Assembly (NCBI RefSeq): GCF_026230105.1
Contig: NC_079484.1
Location: 10,803,805-10,867,804, forward strand
From: Diorhabda sublineata
Lineage: Eukaryota; Arthropoda; Insecta; Coleoptera; Chrysomelidae
Direction of reading: 5' to 3'
Length of the DNA stretch: 64,000 nt
Shown piece after piece: positions 45,940-58,162 of this stretch. The position numbers and the translations under genes were made by a program. The notes beneath the pieces are model-generated. The model was given only the letters and a program-made list of their open reading frames with translations, was not told the origin of the DNA and searched no databases. How positions within the stretch are numbered: position 1 is the stretch's first letter; each line of letters opens with the position of its first letter.

Positions 45940-47425
45940 TTACACTGGTGTCTAGATAGGCGATGTCTTTTATAAATAGAAGAAACAAAATAGGACCTAG
46001 TACTGAGCCTTGAGAAACTCCAGATTCTATTGGATTGCAGATGACATCCTTGTATCAACCTTTACAAGCTTCTGTTGGTAAGGTATGACTTTTACCATAC
46101 GAGAGGTGCTCCCTAAAACCGTAGTTCTACAATTTGTTAATCAAAATATTATGATTAACACAATCGGAAGCCATAAAAAAATCACAAGTTGTTGCAGTGG
46201 AGTGATGGCTGTTAAGCTAGAGTAGAATTATTTTCGAGGGAAAATATAGCATCATTGGTGCATTTGTTACTTAAAAACCCAAATTGATGGGTAGTATATA
46301 TTTTATATTTAAACAGAAATGATCTGTTTTTGACCAATATTTCTACGATCCTAGATAACGCGGGAAAGAGTGCAATTGGCCGATAATTCGATGCTTGATT
46401 TTCATTTTCTCCTTTATGCAGAGGTCATTTGGAAAAAATGCCATTTTGAAATAAAACGTTAATCAAAGTGGTAAGGTGATTTAATGTTAAATTGGGCAGA
46501 CTCAAAAACATTTTTAATGAAGTCCATCAGTTCCAGATGAGTATTTATTTTTGATGTCATTATTTGTAGAGCAAAGCTCTGCTAAAACTACGAGCATAAA
46601 GAAGAAATTATGTAAGTTAGTATCAGGGAGATATGAAAGCGGATCATGACAAGGATTTATAGAATTTGATAAGTTTTTCACTACATTCACAAAGTAATTA
46701 TTAAGGTTATCAGGTGAAATAGAGGTTATGCTGGGTGAAGAAGCCTAATTTCTTAGAACATTCACATGGACCAAGTTTTGAATAAGACACTATCCGAGAA
46801 TTTTTTTAGGTGAGATAAAGATTGCATATTCTTTGCAGATATACGTAAACCTTTAGTAGACCAAGGTTTATTTTGCTTATTTTTAATACACCTGAGGGGA
46901 AAAGAATTGGAAGCCAGACTAGTTAGTGTTTTATCAAATCTGGAAAATTCGAAGTCGACATCACCAGATAGCATCTTCCAGTCAGCTGTTTGGCAACGGT
47001 GCGTGAAGGTTTGATAACTTTTTCCCAAAAAGATATGGCATAATTTGCGAGAAGCATTTTTAGTATTGGATTTCAACGAACATTTTGTTAACACTGCTTC
47101 GTGATCGGAGAAACCTGAATAAAACACAGTATGGTCGGTGAATTCTGAATCATATGATGACATGACATAGTCTACAGTACTGGAATTGGTATTAGTTATT
47201 CTGGTTGGTGCTTTATATGCATGACCATACCAAAAGAATCCAAAATTAACTGAACATATTCTTGACCAGCATACACACTGGAATAATCAATATTAAGATC
47301 GCCAATAGAATTAGTTTGCTTTTTAGAGATAAGGACTCCAATAAAGTCAGTAGTTTGTGACAGAAAGTATGCACGTCAACGTCAGGTGTTCTGTAAATTC
47401 AAACAATATAGAGGAGATAAGTCTT
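45940..47425 (-). mobile_element. Jockey/CR1-type LINE with endonuclease and RT traces
   Basis: Reading 47425 downward on the minus strand: endonuclease pieces 'SIGDLNIDYSSVYAGQEY' and 'YSGFSDHEAVLTKCSLKS' (SDH motif); a 133-codon open linker frame (47163-46762) with 'NKPWSTKGLRISAKNM'; RT pieces 'QFGFLSNKCTNDAIFSLEN' near 46290-46240 and 'GSVLGPILFLLFIKDI' near 46005-45960 (RT motif B). The FADD motif is beyond the preserved end. Frameshifts and stops are frequent in the RT part. Confidence 0.7.
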
Positions 47426-47549
47426 GTGGTAGAAGATAGAAAATTCGAATACTTTCTCAGATATTGAACTGTGTTATTTCGGAAAAGTCATTCTTTGTGG
47501 ACATAGTCATTTATTTGCACCAATCGACATAAGCTTTTGTGGAGCGATT

Positions 47550-47765
47550 GTCAAATTATTCGGTATCCAACGCGGACAAATCTTTTTGACACCCAATGTT
47601 CATGCAATATTGAATGTATGCGAGTGGATCTAATGCCCAAGTATGCCTCAATTTGACAGTATATCTCAATACGATCTTGCAATCTCGGGTTACGCACATT
47701 ATCGATGTTTTCTAACAATAGCCGATTTTGGAGGACCTTCACGAAATTCTCGAAATTCAGAGAAT
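47550..47765 (-). mobile_element. Mariner N-terminal fragment
   Basis: Minus-strand frame 'VRNPRLQDRIEIYCQIEAYL' then 'GIRSTRIHSILHEHWVSKR' matches the second helix-turn-helix of mariner transposases (Y..IE..LGIS...IH.ILHEHL..KK). The catalytic domain is missing. Confidence 0.6.
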
Positions 47766-49012
47766 GTGAAAAGGATGTGCATTGAAATATTAATCAGCTT
47801 TTTCGAATGATTGCTTAAGCCCACCCTTTTTTCAGTTGATCATACTGTCTAGTTTTTATGTATGCATAAATTTAGTATTTCAACATTTTAGATTCTTAAT
47901 TTATTCTAAGTTCTCCTACATTTCAAGTACTAAAGAAATACAAAAGTGCAATACTCCCAAATGTATATAAAAAGTAATACATCAACGTCATGAGTTTTAA
48001 AATATTTACAGAAAAAGTTTGTGAAAGCTATTCTATTGTAAAATTTTCCACTAGTCGTATATAAAATGTCAAAAACATTTCTATGAGAACTGCATTTAAA
48101 TAAATACCTCGTCTGTGGGAGAAATAAAATTTTCTTCAAGCAACTACGTTTAACGGCGAGATTTTCAGAAAGAAATTTCGCATGTAAACTGCCTTCCTTT
48201 CAGACTGCAAGTTAGTCGACCTGTTTTATTCGCAATAAATTACAACTGGGAGCTAAAAAAGCCCTACTGCGTTTTACATTTGAATATCATTACTGGATTC
48301 TAGCGTAAGACACACTTTTAAAATTGGAATATGTCTGGAAATTTTGTTCCTTTGTGAATATATCAGTAACGAGTTTACCGCGAGTTTCCGAAGAATGTAT
48401 TTAAATGTCCATTACAGACAAAGTAGGATTTTTTCTTTGAGCAATTCAATCTCTTAAGCGTATTTCCTTTTTAAGCGTGGAATTGTAAAATAGATATGAT
48501 TTGAAGGCGAAAATGGGACAATTTAGACGCAATTTTTATCTTCAGTGCTTTGTTTGAAAAGGAATCTGTTTTAGAAAATTCTTCCCAACTTGACAGGAAT
48601 TGTTCCTAAATATGTATCTTCCTTTATTCAATTCTATTTCAATTAGTTATTGACCTTAATTCTATAAACTTTACAAATTTAAATACCAAGAGAAGCAGCT
48701 GTCCCTCATTTTCAAAAGAAAGTGGAGTATAGAGGGAACGTATTAATCATTTATACAAAATTTAGAGTAATAATCGTTCATTTATTTATTGCCATTACTA
48801 CTACATTAGTATGAATATTACTATTAAGGTAGTTGGGTGCAAAAGAACGAATATAATTTAGATTTGCCGCTAATATCAATTTTTAATTGGAAACGTTTCG
48901 TAACAGTGTACCATATGTGTTGTTCAAAGATTAAAGCTGATCCACGGCGTTGTTTACAAACTATAAGGTAAATATTATTTTTTACTATAACAGCAGTGTG
49001 TAGTTATTGATT
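47766..49012. other. Intergenic AT-rich stretch
   Basis: Nothing recognised. Confidence 0.4.
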
Positions 49013-49295
49013 TAAATGATTTCTATTCGTGGGATTGATCAATAAACACCATCTCTTACGTTCACAATTCATTTAAATACTATACACTACACTTAACAAA
49101 CTGATATCATTCACTTATCACTATCACTTAACTAACTAAAATAATTTATTTAAATTCGTCGATTATTTTGCTAATTCGTACTATTCACTAGGACTATTTA
49201 TTATGAACTAAACATACTCCTTATATATCCCAAAGTAGTTCTCAAAAGATATATGAAAATAAAGAAACAAATAAATAAATAGACTTTCCTAGAGA
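49013..49295 (-). repeat. Solo LTR-like repeat, copy in inverse orientation
   Basis: Inverted relative to 54190-54485. On the minus strand it runs from CTAGGAAAGTCTATTTATTT through a TATA-like box (GATATATAAGGAG, near 49225) and AATAAA to GATCAATCCCACGAATAGAA. This order (upstream region, TATA, poly-A signal) is that of an LTR. No coding region is attached. Confidence 0.55.
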
Positions 49296-49338
49296 TTATT
49301 CAAAAGAAGAAATGTAAATAAACCGCTCGCCAAAAAAA

Positions 49339-49523
<185 letters not shown>

Positions 49524-49527
<4 letters not shown>

Positions 49528-50054
49528 ACAAAGATCATACGAATTCCGGGCATTAAATAAAATTAACATATTAACAGATGGTTTCGACAGTATTGCCGAA
49601 TGAGGCAAAATTATTAAATATTCAATTGATCTTAATTTTGGTTTCTGTTTTGCAGAAACTACAAAACCTCAAAGCACAAGCCTTTGAGAGTAGTTATTTG
49701 CTGAGAAGCTCGTAACTTATTAATAATTCCATTTTCATGCGACACTACAACAACGGTTAAGAAAAGGAAAAGATGTCAAGTCTTTAGGTAGATTTAAAGC
49801 AGTTCTAACGAATATTTATTAATTTATTAAATATTTATTAATGAGTTAAAGTTCTAAGCTATCATAATTTCTGAAGATGACAGGAGATAACAAAATTGCG
49901 TGTTTTTGCCTCCAACTATCACGCAAAGAAATGCTTTGTGAATATTTGCAATCCGATAAATATTACCATTTTTGACAATTTCTTTTGATTGTTCAAGCTC
50001 GTTCAAGTTCAAGTTCAAATTTACGTATGCGATAACATCTTCGACTGATTAAAA
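49524..50054. other. Downstream of the two-exon gene
   Basis: No protein trace. AATAAA motifs on the minus strand near 49840 could serve as a poly-A signal for the gene ending at 50055. Confidence 0.3.
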
Positions 50055-50284
50055 TCAGAAGAAGAAATTGAAAACAGACTGAAGTCGCTGGGGTTCAGAT
50101 GTGTTGTCCTGATTTTCTTCAATTGCTGACGCTTTTCGAATCGTGAGTGATTGTCTAGTTATTCCAACAGTTATCTGTTGTTCAAATCTGGTCTTAATCA
50201 GTAACATATCCACTGCCATATTCAATCCATTCCATGCACCACATTGCTTCCCGAGGCTTTCATTTCTTCTTCTTGCTTCCTTCA
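50055..50284 (-). CDS. Unknown small protein, exon 2 of a two-exon frame
   Basis: Read 50284 to the TGA at 50057-50055. It continues exon 1 in phase (G|TG, Val) after the acceptor ATATCTCAG. It encodes 'KEARRRNESLGKQCGAWNGL', 'NMAVDMLLIKTRFEQQITVG', 'SLTIRKASAIEENQD' and ends 'SVFNFFF'. The middle is mixed hydrophobic/charged and there is no signal peptide or known domain. I recognise no family. Frame, splice sites and codon usage look gene-like, with more GC than the flanks. Confidence 0.45.
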
Positions 50285-50339
50285 CTGAGATATTAGAATT
50301 ATATGAACGGCAATTTAAATAATTTCATTTTTAACATAC

Positions 50340-50370
50340 CTGGTAGTGACGCACTCGTACATAACGCCAT
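50340..50370 (-). CDS. Unknown small protein, exon 1
   Basis: ATG at 50370, encoding 'MALCTSASLP' plus one base, then donor GTATGT (50339-50334). The 55-nt intron is a typical insect size. The full product would be 86 residues. The frame is closed upstream (TAA 17 codons before), so either this is the start or another exon lies further up. Confidence 0.4.
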
Positions 50371-52471
50371 TAATGAAGTGCTTTTAATAAAGTTATTCCC
50401 GTCTTTTAATAAAGGAAGGCATTAGCTTTATCAAAATCGGCTTCCTGGTTCTTCTTTTTTTTAATCGGTAGCTAGTTGCCTGTAAGACATATAGGCATAT
50501 CCAAATTACCGGCGTTTGCTGTATAGTTTTTATTTTCATTTTTGATTTATATAGAATGTTCAAAACCAAAAGATTTAATTTTCGCAATCAGGACGATATT
50601 GTGTTGTTTGGAGAAACGAAATTTTAACTTTGTATCCTCACCAGAAAATTGGTTTTAATTAAATGGATACTATCCAATATTACTCGTTCAATTGTTATGT
50701 TACATTAATTAACTGTTGACTTTTGTAAAAAATAGACTTGCCTATTAGGAAACATGAATTTTGGTAAAAAAATTGCTAATGAATTTGTAAAATAAGTATA
50801 AGGTATAAATATTTGGGGAGCATTTTGTATAAATAATAGCATTTTATTCGAGAATATCTCAAAATTCAATTTTTTAGAAATACCAGCGATAATGTTCTGA
50901 TAACTCTATTTTTGAAGTTGATTTCATTGAAAGTAAAATCGCCATTATTCCAATAATTTCCTATTAATTTTCAATTCTTACTGTCATATTTAAAATGCTT
51001 TTAGTGCAAACTACCTTCGTTCTGGTCCCCTAAACAAGTTATATCTGCTCTTAAACAAGTTAATTGGTCAAGTTCTTCATCAATTTGTCATTTTGATTCA
51101 TGAACTATGATAAGATTTTCACTTCTTATATATTCAACTCCACTACTTTCTCGATCATCTTCTGAATATACAACAAGTTTTGAAATGTGTTTCTCGCAGA
51201 TATAGTCAGTTTGTCTTATCGTATTATTTCCACAGAATTATTTGGAAAATATTATTTCATTCAAAGACTGAAAATGTATACTTATAACAGAAGATTACGT
51301 TTATCGAGCCATAGAAGTAAATTCTTGCGTAAATTGTTTTGAAGTGCGAAAACTCGCAGCTCTTAAAAGAAACTTCAAGCCGTCGAGTTCTAATGAAACC
51401 TTCTGCAACTGAAAAGCTGGGATGGAAATATTAGGATATGCTTGTACCATTTAAACAGCTAAAGCATCTACTTAATATCTTTTCATCTGACGTGAATTGT
51501 TTTCAAGCTCTTGCCTTGTTAGTCACCGAGAAGACAGTTTCGGAAGCGGATGTATTCGAACAATACCCTAAGTGGTTAATAAAAAAAATGTCAACGCATC
51601 CTATTATACCATTAATAATTCCTGTATTATGAAGGATGTCTCATTAGTAGCTGAAAATACATTAACTATTGAATTGGAATATTTAGTTTAACTCAAATCC
51701 CTCATTGAGTTATAGGGTGTTTTATTAAAAAATTAAAAAACAAATGGACCCATTAGTTTAAAACCATTTGGCGTATCCTTTTCATATTTGGCAGGATGTT
51801 TAGGTACTGTAAATCTTATTGAATTATGTTTAATAACCATTTCTGACTAAAATCAGAGGCATGTGACAAGGATAAGTTGCTACAGTGTAAAAAAGGATCT
51901 TGAAATTATTTTGGGAAAGAGATGAAACTAATACCTCGGAACCTTATAGATACGTAACTTTGTAAATCCTATTCCTAGTTTTATTAATGCTTAAACGAAA
52001 TAATGAAAAATTTGAAGCCTTTACCTTTAGACAAGTGACTTGACATAATTTTTTCATCAAAATTTATGAAAAATGGATGAAATTTGAGTTTATTTATAAT
52101 TATAAACAATTAAGTGGATAATTCTTTTATTGTAATGATAAATCTGGTAACTTTCTATCAATCAAGATAAATCTTTTTCAATAATTTCGTGCTGCAGTTT
52201 AGAATTTTCAGATTCCAAACGATTTCTTCCTAGTGTTAAAATAAATTATCACCCAAGATTCAATCTACTTCAAATCTAAGTGCAGGTCTACTAATAGTAA
52301 CATATCAAGAGCAAATTTGGACTTGATCAATTCGTATTAAATCGCGAAATATGCGCCATATACAGAGCAAAAAAAACGTACTTGAAAGACTTCCACGGAC
52401 TTACCCACGCCTATTGACATGCTACGCCTCCGTTGCAGCGTTATTCATAATTATGATGGTGTGATCAAAAG
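50371..52471. other. Intergenic AT-rich stretch
   Basis: No gene is supported. A 64-codon frame at 51438-51632 starts after moderately GC-rich sequence but is unassigned. Confidence 0.4.
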
Positions 52472-52494
52472 TAACCTAACCTAACCTAACCTAA
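52472..52494. repeat. CCTAA telomere-like run
   Basis: Four consecutive CCTAA units, the complement of TTAGG, immediately downstream of the 3' end of an R1-type LINE on the minus strand. Confidence 0.8.
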
Positions 52495-52499
52495 GTACC

Positions 52500-53640
52500 T
52501 AACCCTTTTTTTCTGTATGAGGAGAAATCCTCATTGACACCCGGCGTCATAGTTGGGTAGTGTCGGACTCTTACCAACTATAAACTCTCTTGGGTTCCCT
52601 CACTTTGCAATGGTATCCGCTCTTGCATTGCTTCATTGCAAAGGCTGTTTTTTGTTATATATAGTTTCTACTCTCTTTCTCTTTGGTTTTTATTATAGTC
52701 CCTATCATTTCATAAGCGTACTTCCAAAACTCCTCTGATTCTAGAAAGCATTCCATTATGTTGGTATATTGAAACTTCTTCCTCGTTTCTGGGTATACAA
52801 GTTTCTTACTTCTTCATACTTAGAGCAGTGGAAAAACCTATGCTCAGCATCGTCTTCTTCAGTGCAATAAGTGCATTTAGGAGTGTTTGATCTCCGCCAG
52901 GTATAAAGGTACCTGCGAAAGCATCCATGGTCTGTGAGTGCTTGTGTTAAGAAGTAGTCAGTTGTCCCTTGCTTCCTGTTTACCCAAACTTTGATGATAA
53001 GAATGAGTGGGTGAGTCCATCGGCCATATGTTCCGTTGTCTTATTTCACTTGCCAGCTCTGAATGAGATTTGTTCTTGCGTCAACCTTCGACACTCCGTC
53101 GTACCTGTCTTTTCTCTCCTCTACTTGTAGCTCCATAGTAACCAGCCTTGCAATTACACCTATTCCCTCGACAGATACAGTCTGACAAACAATGGATATA
53201 CGAACAGCGATTTTTATCTGTAGTCGTGTAAGCTTGGCAATAAATGTTTTACTTTCGTAGACAGTATACGATACTGAGCTATCCATAATCTGGTTATGGA
53301 CCATGCTAGAAAGGATTTTTCTCTCAGATGCACTAGAGCTTCCTATGGCACTATATTCGCCAGATATGAAAATGTTTTTTCTGCTTTTCCTTTTGATTTC
53401 TTTTTTTACGTTGAGTTTCGTGTCTATCCAAACTCCCAGGTACTTTAATGCCCAACCATATTTGCCCAAATTTCCTTTTATGTGGAACAGCTCCTATATT
53501 TTCTGACGTTAGCTCTAGACGTTTGCTTTTAATCCAGTTTCCTACAAGCTGCAGTGCTGTGTTGGGCGGGTTCATTAGGAGTTGTTTTGTTACAGCTTTT
53601 ACCACTAGGCGACGTCCTCTGCAAAGCCAACTAGTATAAC
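52500..53640 (-). mobile_element. R1-type LINE 3' part (RT end, RNase H/zinc region)
   Basis: Minus-strand order: from 53605 'VKAVTKQLLMNPPNTALQLV' and 'GNWIKSKRLELTSEN' (RT palm to thumb), then 'ALKYLGVWIDTKLNVKKEI' (53460), 'RKILSSMVHNQIMDSSVSY', 'TVSVEGIGVIARLVTMEL' and 'ERKDRYDG' down to 53041, then 'RYLYTWRRSNTPKCTYCTE' and 'AEHRFFHCSKYEEVR' near 52900-52800. The last is the C-terminal CCHC-like region of R1-clade LINEs. Two frameshifts are visible (near 53450 and 53030). The 3' end runs towards CCTAA repeats at 52494. Confidence 0.78.
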
Positions 53641-54189
53641 TTCATGTGGCACTTCTATTCTCAAGAGCGCATCATACAAGATGCTCCAGGGAGTTGGACC
53701 AGTAATTCCTGTGGTACTCCACTGTTCACGTCGAAGATCCTGAAGTTACTTTTTGCTTCAGCTATTATATTTCTATCAGGTACGATGCAATGATGATTAT
53801 GAAGCTCTCATTTATTCCTCTCAATCTAACTTCATCGAGAATGTATTGCTACGATGCAGGTAACTAGGTACCTACCTTGGAGCACACGATCTTATCTGAT
53901 GACGTCTCAATTGAAGTTTTTTAAATCGGAAGATGTCGTGTTCTAAAGTAACAAAGCAGTAGTTCCATCTTTTCAAAGTACAACAATAATATTGAAATAT
54001 TAGTCAATTTTATACAAGTTTGTTTATGTAACACAAGTTATATCGTGTTGTTGCGAACTCATCTCCGCCCTGGAGCTGGTCCTGTTTGGATATAGCGGAG
54101 TTCTGAAATCCGGCGGAGGCACCATTTTTGATAAAATACCCGAAATTAGTTTGATCTTTGTTTTTATATAAGTTTTAATGGCAAACGAT
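53641..54189. other. Possible further LINE sequence, unresolved
   Basis: Up to about 53780 weak RT-like traces continue on the minus strand. Beyond that nothing is recognised. Confidence 0.3.
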
Positions 54190-54485
54190 TTGTATACATT
54201 GTTTCTTTTCAATAACTTCTAGGAAGGTCTATTTATTTATTTGTTTTGTCATTGTCTACATTTTTCTAGATCTTTTGAGAGTAATTTTGAGATATATAAA
54301 GGGTTTATGTAGCCAAGTTCAGTTCAGCTTATAATAAATAGGGAACTTAGTTAGTTAGTTAGTTAAATGATAGTAATGAGTGAATTATATTAAAGTTAGT
54401 GTAGTGTAAAGTATTTGAATGAATTACGAACGTAATTGACATTGTTTATTAATCAACCCCACGAAAAGAAATCATATAAATAAGA
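54190..54485 (+). repeat. Solo LTR-like repeat
   Basis: It has CTAGGAAGGTCTATTTATTT, a TATA-like box GATATATAAAGGG (near 54292), an initiator-like TTCAGTTCAG about 25 bases later, AATAAA at about 54337, TTAGTTAGTTAGTTAAATGA, and an end near CAACCCCACGAAAAGAA. Inverted copy at 49013-49295 and diverged copy at 7340-7690. The promoter and poly-A order supports an LTR. Confidence 0.6.
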
Positions 54486-55059
54486 AAAACATTACATTAT
54501 CTTGAATGGTTAGAAAATTATCAATTAACAGAGATCGATAAAATATAGGTTATAGGACCTTTCATATAATGCTTTAACAAAATGACGCACAGGGTCATTA
54601 TATTTTCAACAATATTTTCAACAATATTTTCAACAATAAGTTGCATGGATAACTATGTATTTCAAATTTATTTTTTATAAAAATTAAAAGATCTGGAACA
54701 AACAATATACCTCTAATTATTGAGTTCACGATGTAAAATAAATATTGATTTAGTATTCAGAAATCTGTACTATCTTGTAGATGTACCTAGATGGAAGTAG
54801 AAACGCCGCTAGCGCAACTTAAAACTTGTTAGAGCTTCGAAGTTTGTTTTATCGGGATCTGAAATTGACGTCAATTAAATTTAGCACATGCTTGTCGATA
54901 ACCATGATGAAACGTTCAAGCAATAAAATATAATGATTCGTTTCCACTGAAAATGTAAAACTCAGTGAAAAATAAGAAATTGGGGATTTTTCTCAACCAG
55001 ATCTCTAATTGGTGTAATTATTAAATATTAAGAAGTATTCCTGATTATGTGCATATGAA
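54486..55059. other. Intergenic AT-rich stretch
   Basis: There is a small triplicated CAATATTTTCAA unit at 54605-54640; otherwise nothing. Confidence 0.35.
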
Positions 55060-55269
55060 TGATAATGAAATCACATCCAATGAAACTGACATCCAATAGT
55101 CTCACAGACTAAACCCTGGATATAATATCTTTAAGTGTAAATCTTCGCAACAGAAAAAGCTGCCAGACCGCTAAAAGAGTGGTGAATTGAAAAAAAAACA
55201 CTACAATCTACTAAGATATCGAGGAAATATTGAAAACAATAGCATCAGAAAGGACAAAATCGAAAGTGG

Positions 55270-55765
55270 TAATTAGCTGTCGCGAGACAATCTCCTGAAT
55301 TCGTCACACTGGAGTTAACCTCTTCTGGATACCTGGATAATTTGAAGTTGAAGGGAACTCCAGCTCAGATAGACTTGCTAAAAGTGGGGAACAGAGGAGA
55401 GAAAACCTAATAAGTTGATTGTGCTGCTAGTCAAGCATCAGGATATTTGGTCAAACAGAAGAAATAGCAGGATATCCAGAGTGATTTGGTTAAGGATCAA
55501 TGACCATCAAACCAGAAAGATAATCAGATCAACAGAACACTCAATCCAGAAAAGCATTGGAGTGATCACTGGACATTATGCTATTGGCCCCAGATTTCAG
55601 AAAGGGAAAGTGAGAAGAGACAACTATTACAAAGTGTAACAGAGGAGAAGAGATGATCGAGCATATGGTCTGTCGTTGCCCTGTCATGATAAAAAACATT
55701 TCAAATGTTGGGTGACAACACAATAGATCACATCAAAAATTTCGCAAAATAAGCAATGGAAAAAT
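55270..55765 (+). mobile_element. LINE RNase H and C-terminal remnant
   Basis: Plus-strand traces: 'HTGVNLFWIPG' and 'FEVEGNSSSDRLAKSG' (RNase H block V.L.WVPGH..V.GNE.AD.LA..G, catalytic Asp kept in the second part), a 74-codon frame with 'GVITGHYAIGPRFQKG', and 'GEEMIEHMVCRCPVM' (C-terminal Cys/His block). Frames differ between pieces. Confidence 0.6.
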
Positions 55766-56090
55766 AAAAAAAAAACTGAAATTCAACTATAAGAAGGAAA
55801 GCTAGTCAGATAAGTTTTTGAAATCTGGATAATAGAGGGTAACACAATTTGCTTCAGCCCTCCGAGTAAACCAAAACCAATATAGATCAAAGTTGCCCGT
55901 GATAAGCTAACCTTGTAAATGTACCTAGGTGGAAGTAGACCCACTTCTAGTGGATCTGACATTTTCGAAAACTTTCAACAACAAGAAATGTCTCTTGACC
56001 AGAGCCCTATTTGGTGTTATAATCAAGTGTTAAAAATATTCCTTATGTGACTTCATTTTGTTTAAAATTATAAACTGCGCAATTATTATT

Positions 56091-56498
56091 GTAACATGCC
56101 AATCGACCTGTTATGTTTTTAGTCGTTAAAACGCAGTAGTCACTTCTGTATTACCCACTTATAAGTTTTTGAAAAAATGAATCAGAATTCTAGTAAATTT
56201 GTGGTGAAATTATTATTTATATTCGTTGGTGAGTTTTTCTAAAACCTTTATAACTTGGTTTTTTATATGAAATGCTTACAAAATTCCTTTGTTATGTCAT
56301 TAGAAATCTTTTATAATCTCCTTTTTAGTAGTTCCCAACTATACTCCTTTGTTTTGTCTATTAATCGATTCTTTTTCGAACCTCTGTAGCTGCTGGTTTG
56401 AGTATATAAGGGGCAAAAAACTAAGCAATCGATTAATAAAGCACTACATTATCAAAGACTTCATCTGAAATTGGACCAGTTGTTCTTATCTCTAACAT
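56091..56498 (+). repeat. Possible solo LTR (TG...CA, TATA, AATAAA)
   Basis: Starts TGTAACATGCC and ends TCTCTAACA. It contains GTATATAAGGGGC at about 56401 and AATAAA about 30 bases later. No target-site duplication is obvious. The same stretch also allows a spliced 63-codon frame (ATG 56177, donor 56229, acceptor 56328, stop 56466-56468) starting with a signal-like 'MNQNSSKFVVKLLFIFV'. The LTR reading seems more likely. Confidence 0.35.
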
Positions 56499-58150
56499 AT
56501 ATATATTATTTATAATTCATAACTGCTTTCATCTTTCTCTTTATCTCCAAATCGTTTCCTTAAAAAGCTCGTGGCGTCCAATTTAATATTAATTGTTCAC
56601 ACCATCTGAGTACTATTTATATGTGAGAGTTGTCTGACAATTTTTTTAAGTCTATACCCTTAAATAACGTGCCATTGTTGATACTTTTCGACTAAGCAAT
56701 TGTAATCTACAAGAAATAGTGTATACTTTGATGTTGAGTTTTCAAATATTAGCGAGGAAAATTTTATTTATCGACTTTTTCTGAAAAAATATTTCTTTTT
56801 TAGCCCTCTCAAATGCTAAATTTGTGCATTTTCACTCTGTAAAGTAACAAGAAAAATGGGAAATCCTGTACACCAAAAATATTATATTTTTCTTAGTCAC
56901 TCTAACACTACATAACCTCAAAATATACAATATTGTCAATATTTTCCAAGAATAAAGAATAGAACTGCTCCCCAATTAATGGAATATGCAGTAAAATGCT
57001 CCCTCACTCTAAAAGCAGCTGATGTTTCCTGTACATGGAGTAACTGAACGATTGGCTTCTGAGCATTAAATCCAAGTGACTCGATGTCTGATCGTCTTAT
57101 GTACTTCAGCAAACTGGTTTCGATTCATTTGGCTATAACTAGCAAAATCAGTATCACTCATTTTAGTTGTAATTGTAAATTGTCTACTTTTTTTTCTTTT
57201 CTATAGAATAAATTTATTAGGTGATTTATTGGGATATTGGGTGGGTTCGACTGTCAAAAATGTCAGACATCTTCTGATTCCAGCTAGTCGCGATCTTCCA
57301 ATCAAATCCAAACCCCACCGTTTCCAATTTGAAAACGCGTGTCTCAATATGCGGATCACCTCGCAGCACGTGTAGCACGTAAGTGATAAATTGAGTCTGA
57401 GCCTTACTTCTTGAAACCAAGCCCAAATTCTATATATCAGTGTGATCCTCTTGATGTCCAGGTTTTAAGTGTTTAAAATAGCCATGGCGCGGCGCTGCTA
57501 TATAAGCATATACCAAGGGCTCTTCCACAAAGAATAAAATAGTCTAAGCTATTATCTTCGTAATATTGACAAGAACAACGGTCATATCAAGTCCAATCTT
57601 TTGAGTTGATATATCGCTTCGCTTTAATTTTTTGGGGTCCGTTTCTCATTTTGTGTTTTCAAACTTACTTAACAAGCTACTCATATTTTATTCACCAACT
57701 ACATTATTTATTATTATATTTAAATTTTACAGTAAAGTGAAGTAATGTCGTGTAAATTGTGACGTCAGAAGACATTGTGACATATTGAGTTATATAGACC
57801 TTCCTAAGCTTTGTGGGAGAGTCTTTGGGCATGTACGTAGGTAGTGTAAAGTACATAGTTACATATGTATTCCATTTTATTTGTGTCGTGTTTTCCATAT
57901 TTATTATAATTCATTTGGTATATAAATAGTAGTGAGCTAATTAGTTGAAAATATACCTTTTAAGATGCATCCGAGGAATAACTAGCATAATAACTAGACA
58001 ACCTTATAGACATAGAAAAGTTGCATAGTGACCTCAAATGCTAAAATTTATGAATGATTTTCAGAACGAGGAGATTGGAAAAAAATATGCTGATAATTCT
58101 AGAGCACTCCTCTCTTCTGAACATGCAACAGTTAGGAAAAGACGTAAATA
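56499..58150. other. Intergenic; another possible promoter-like block near 57.5 kb
   Basis: GCTATATAAGCATATACC at about 57497 followed by GAATAAAATAG at about 57530 resembles an LTR promoter/poly-A pair, but no ends could be fixed. No coding gene is supported. Confidence 0.3.
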
Positions 58151-58162
58151 GTACTCAAATAC
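58151..58162. repeat. Target-site duplication, left copy
   Basis: GTACTCAAATAC, identical to 59103-59114, flanking the LINE insertion. Confidence 0.9.

Noticed and set aside
49870..49900. CTGAAGATGACAGG as a possible hammerhead core
   Set aside because: No stem II partner or GAAA follows at the required distance.
57226..57426. 66-codon minus-strand frame
   Set aside because: No recognisable domain, splice sites or upstream signals; expected by chance.
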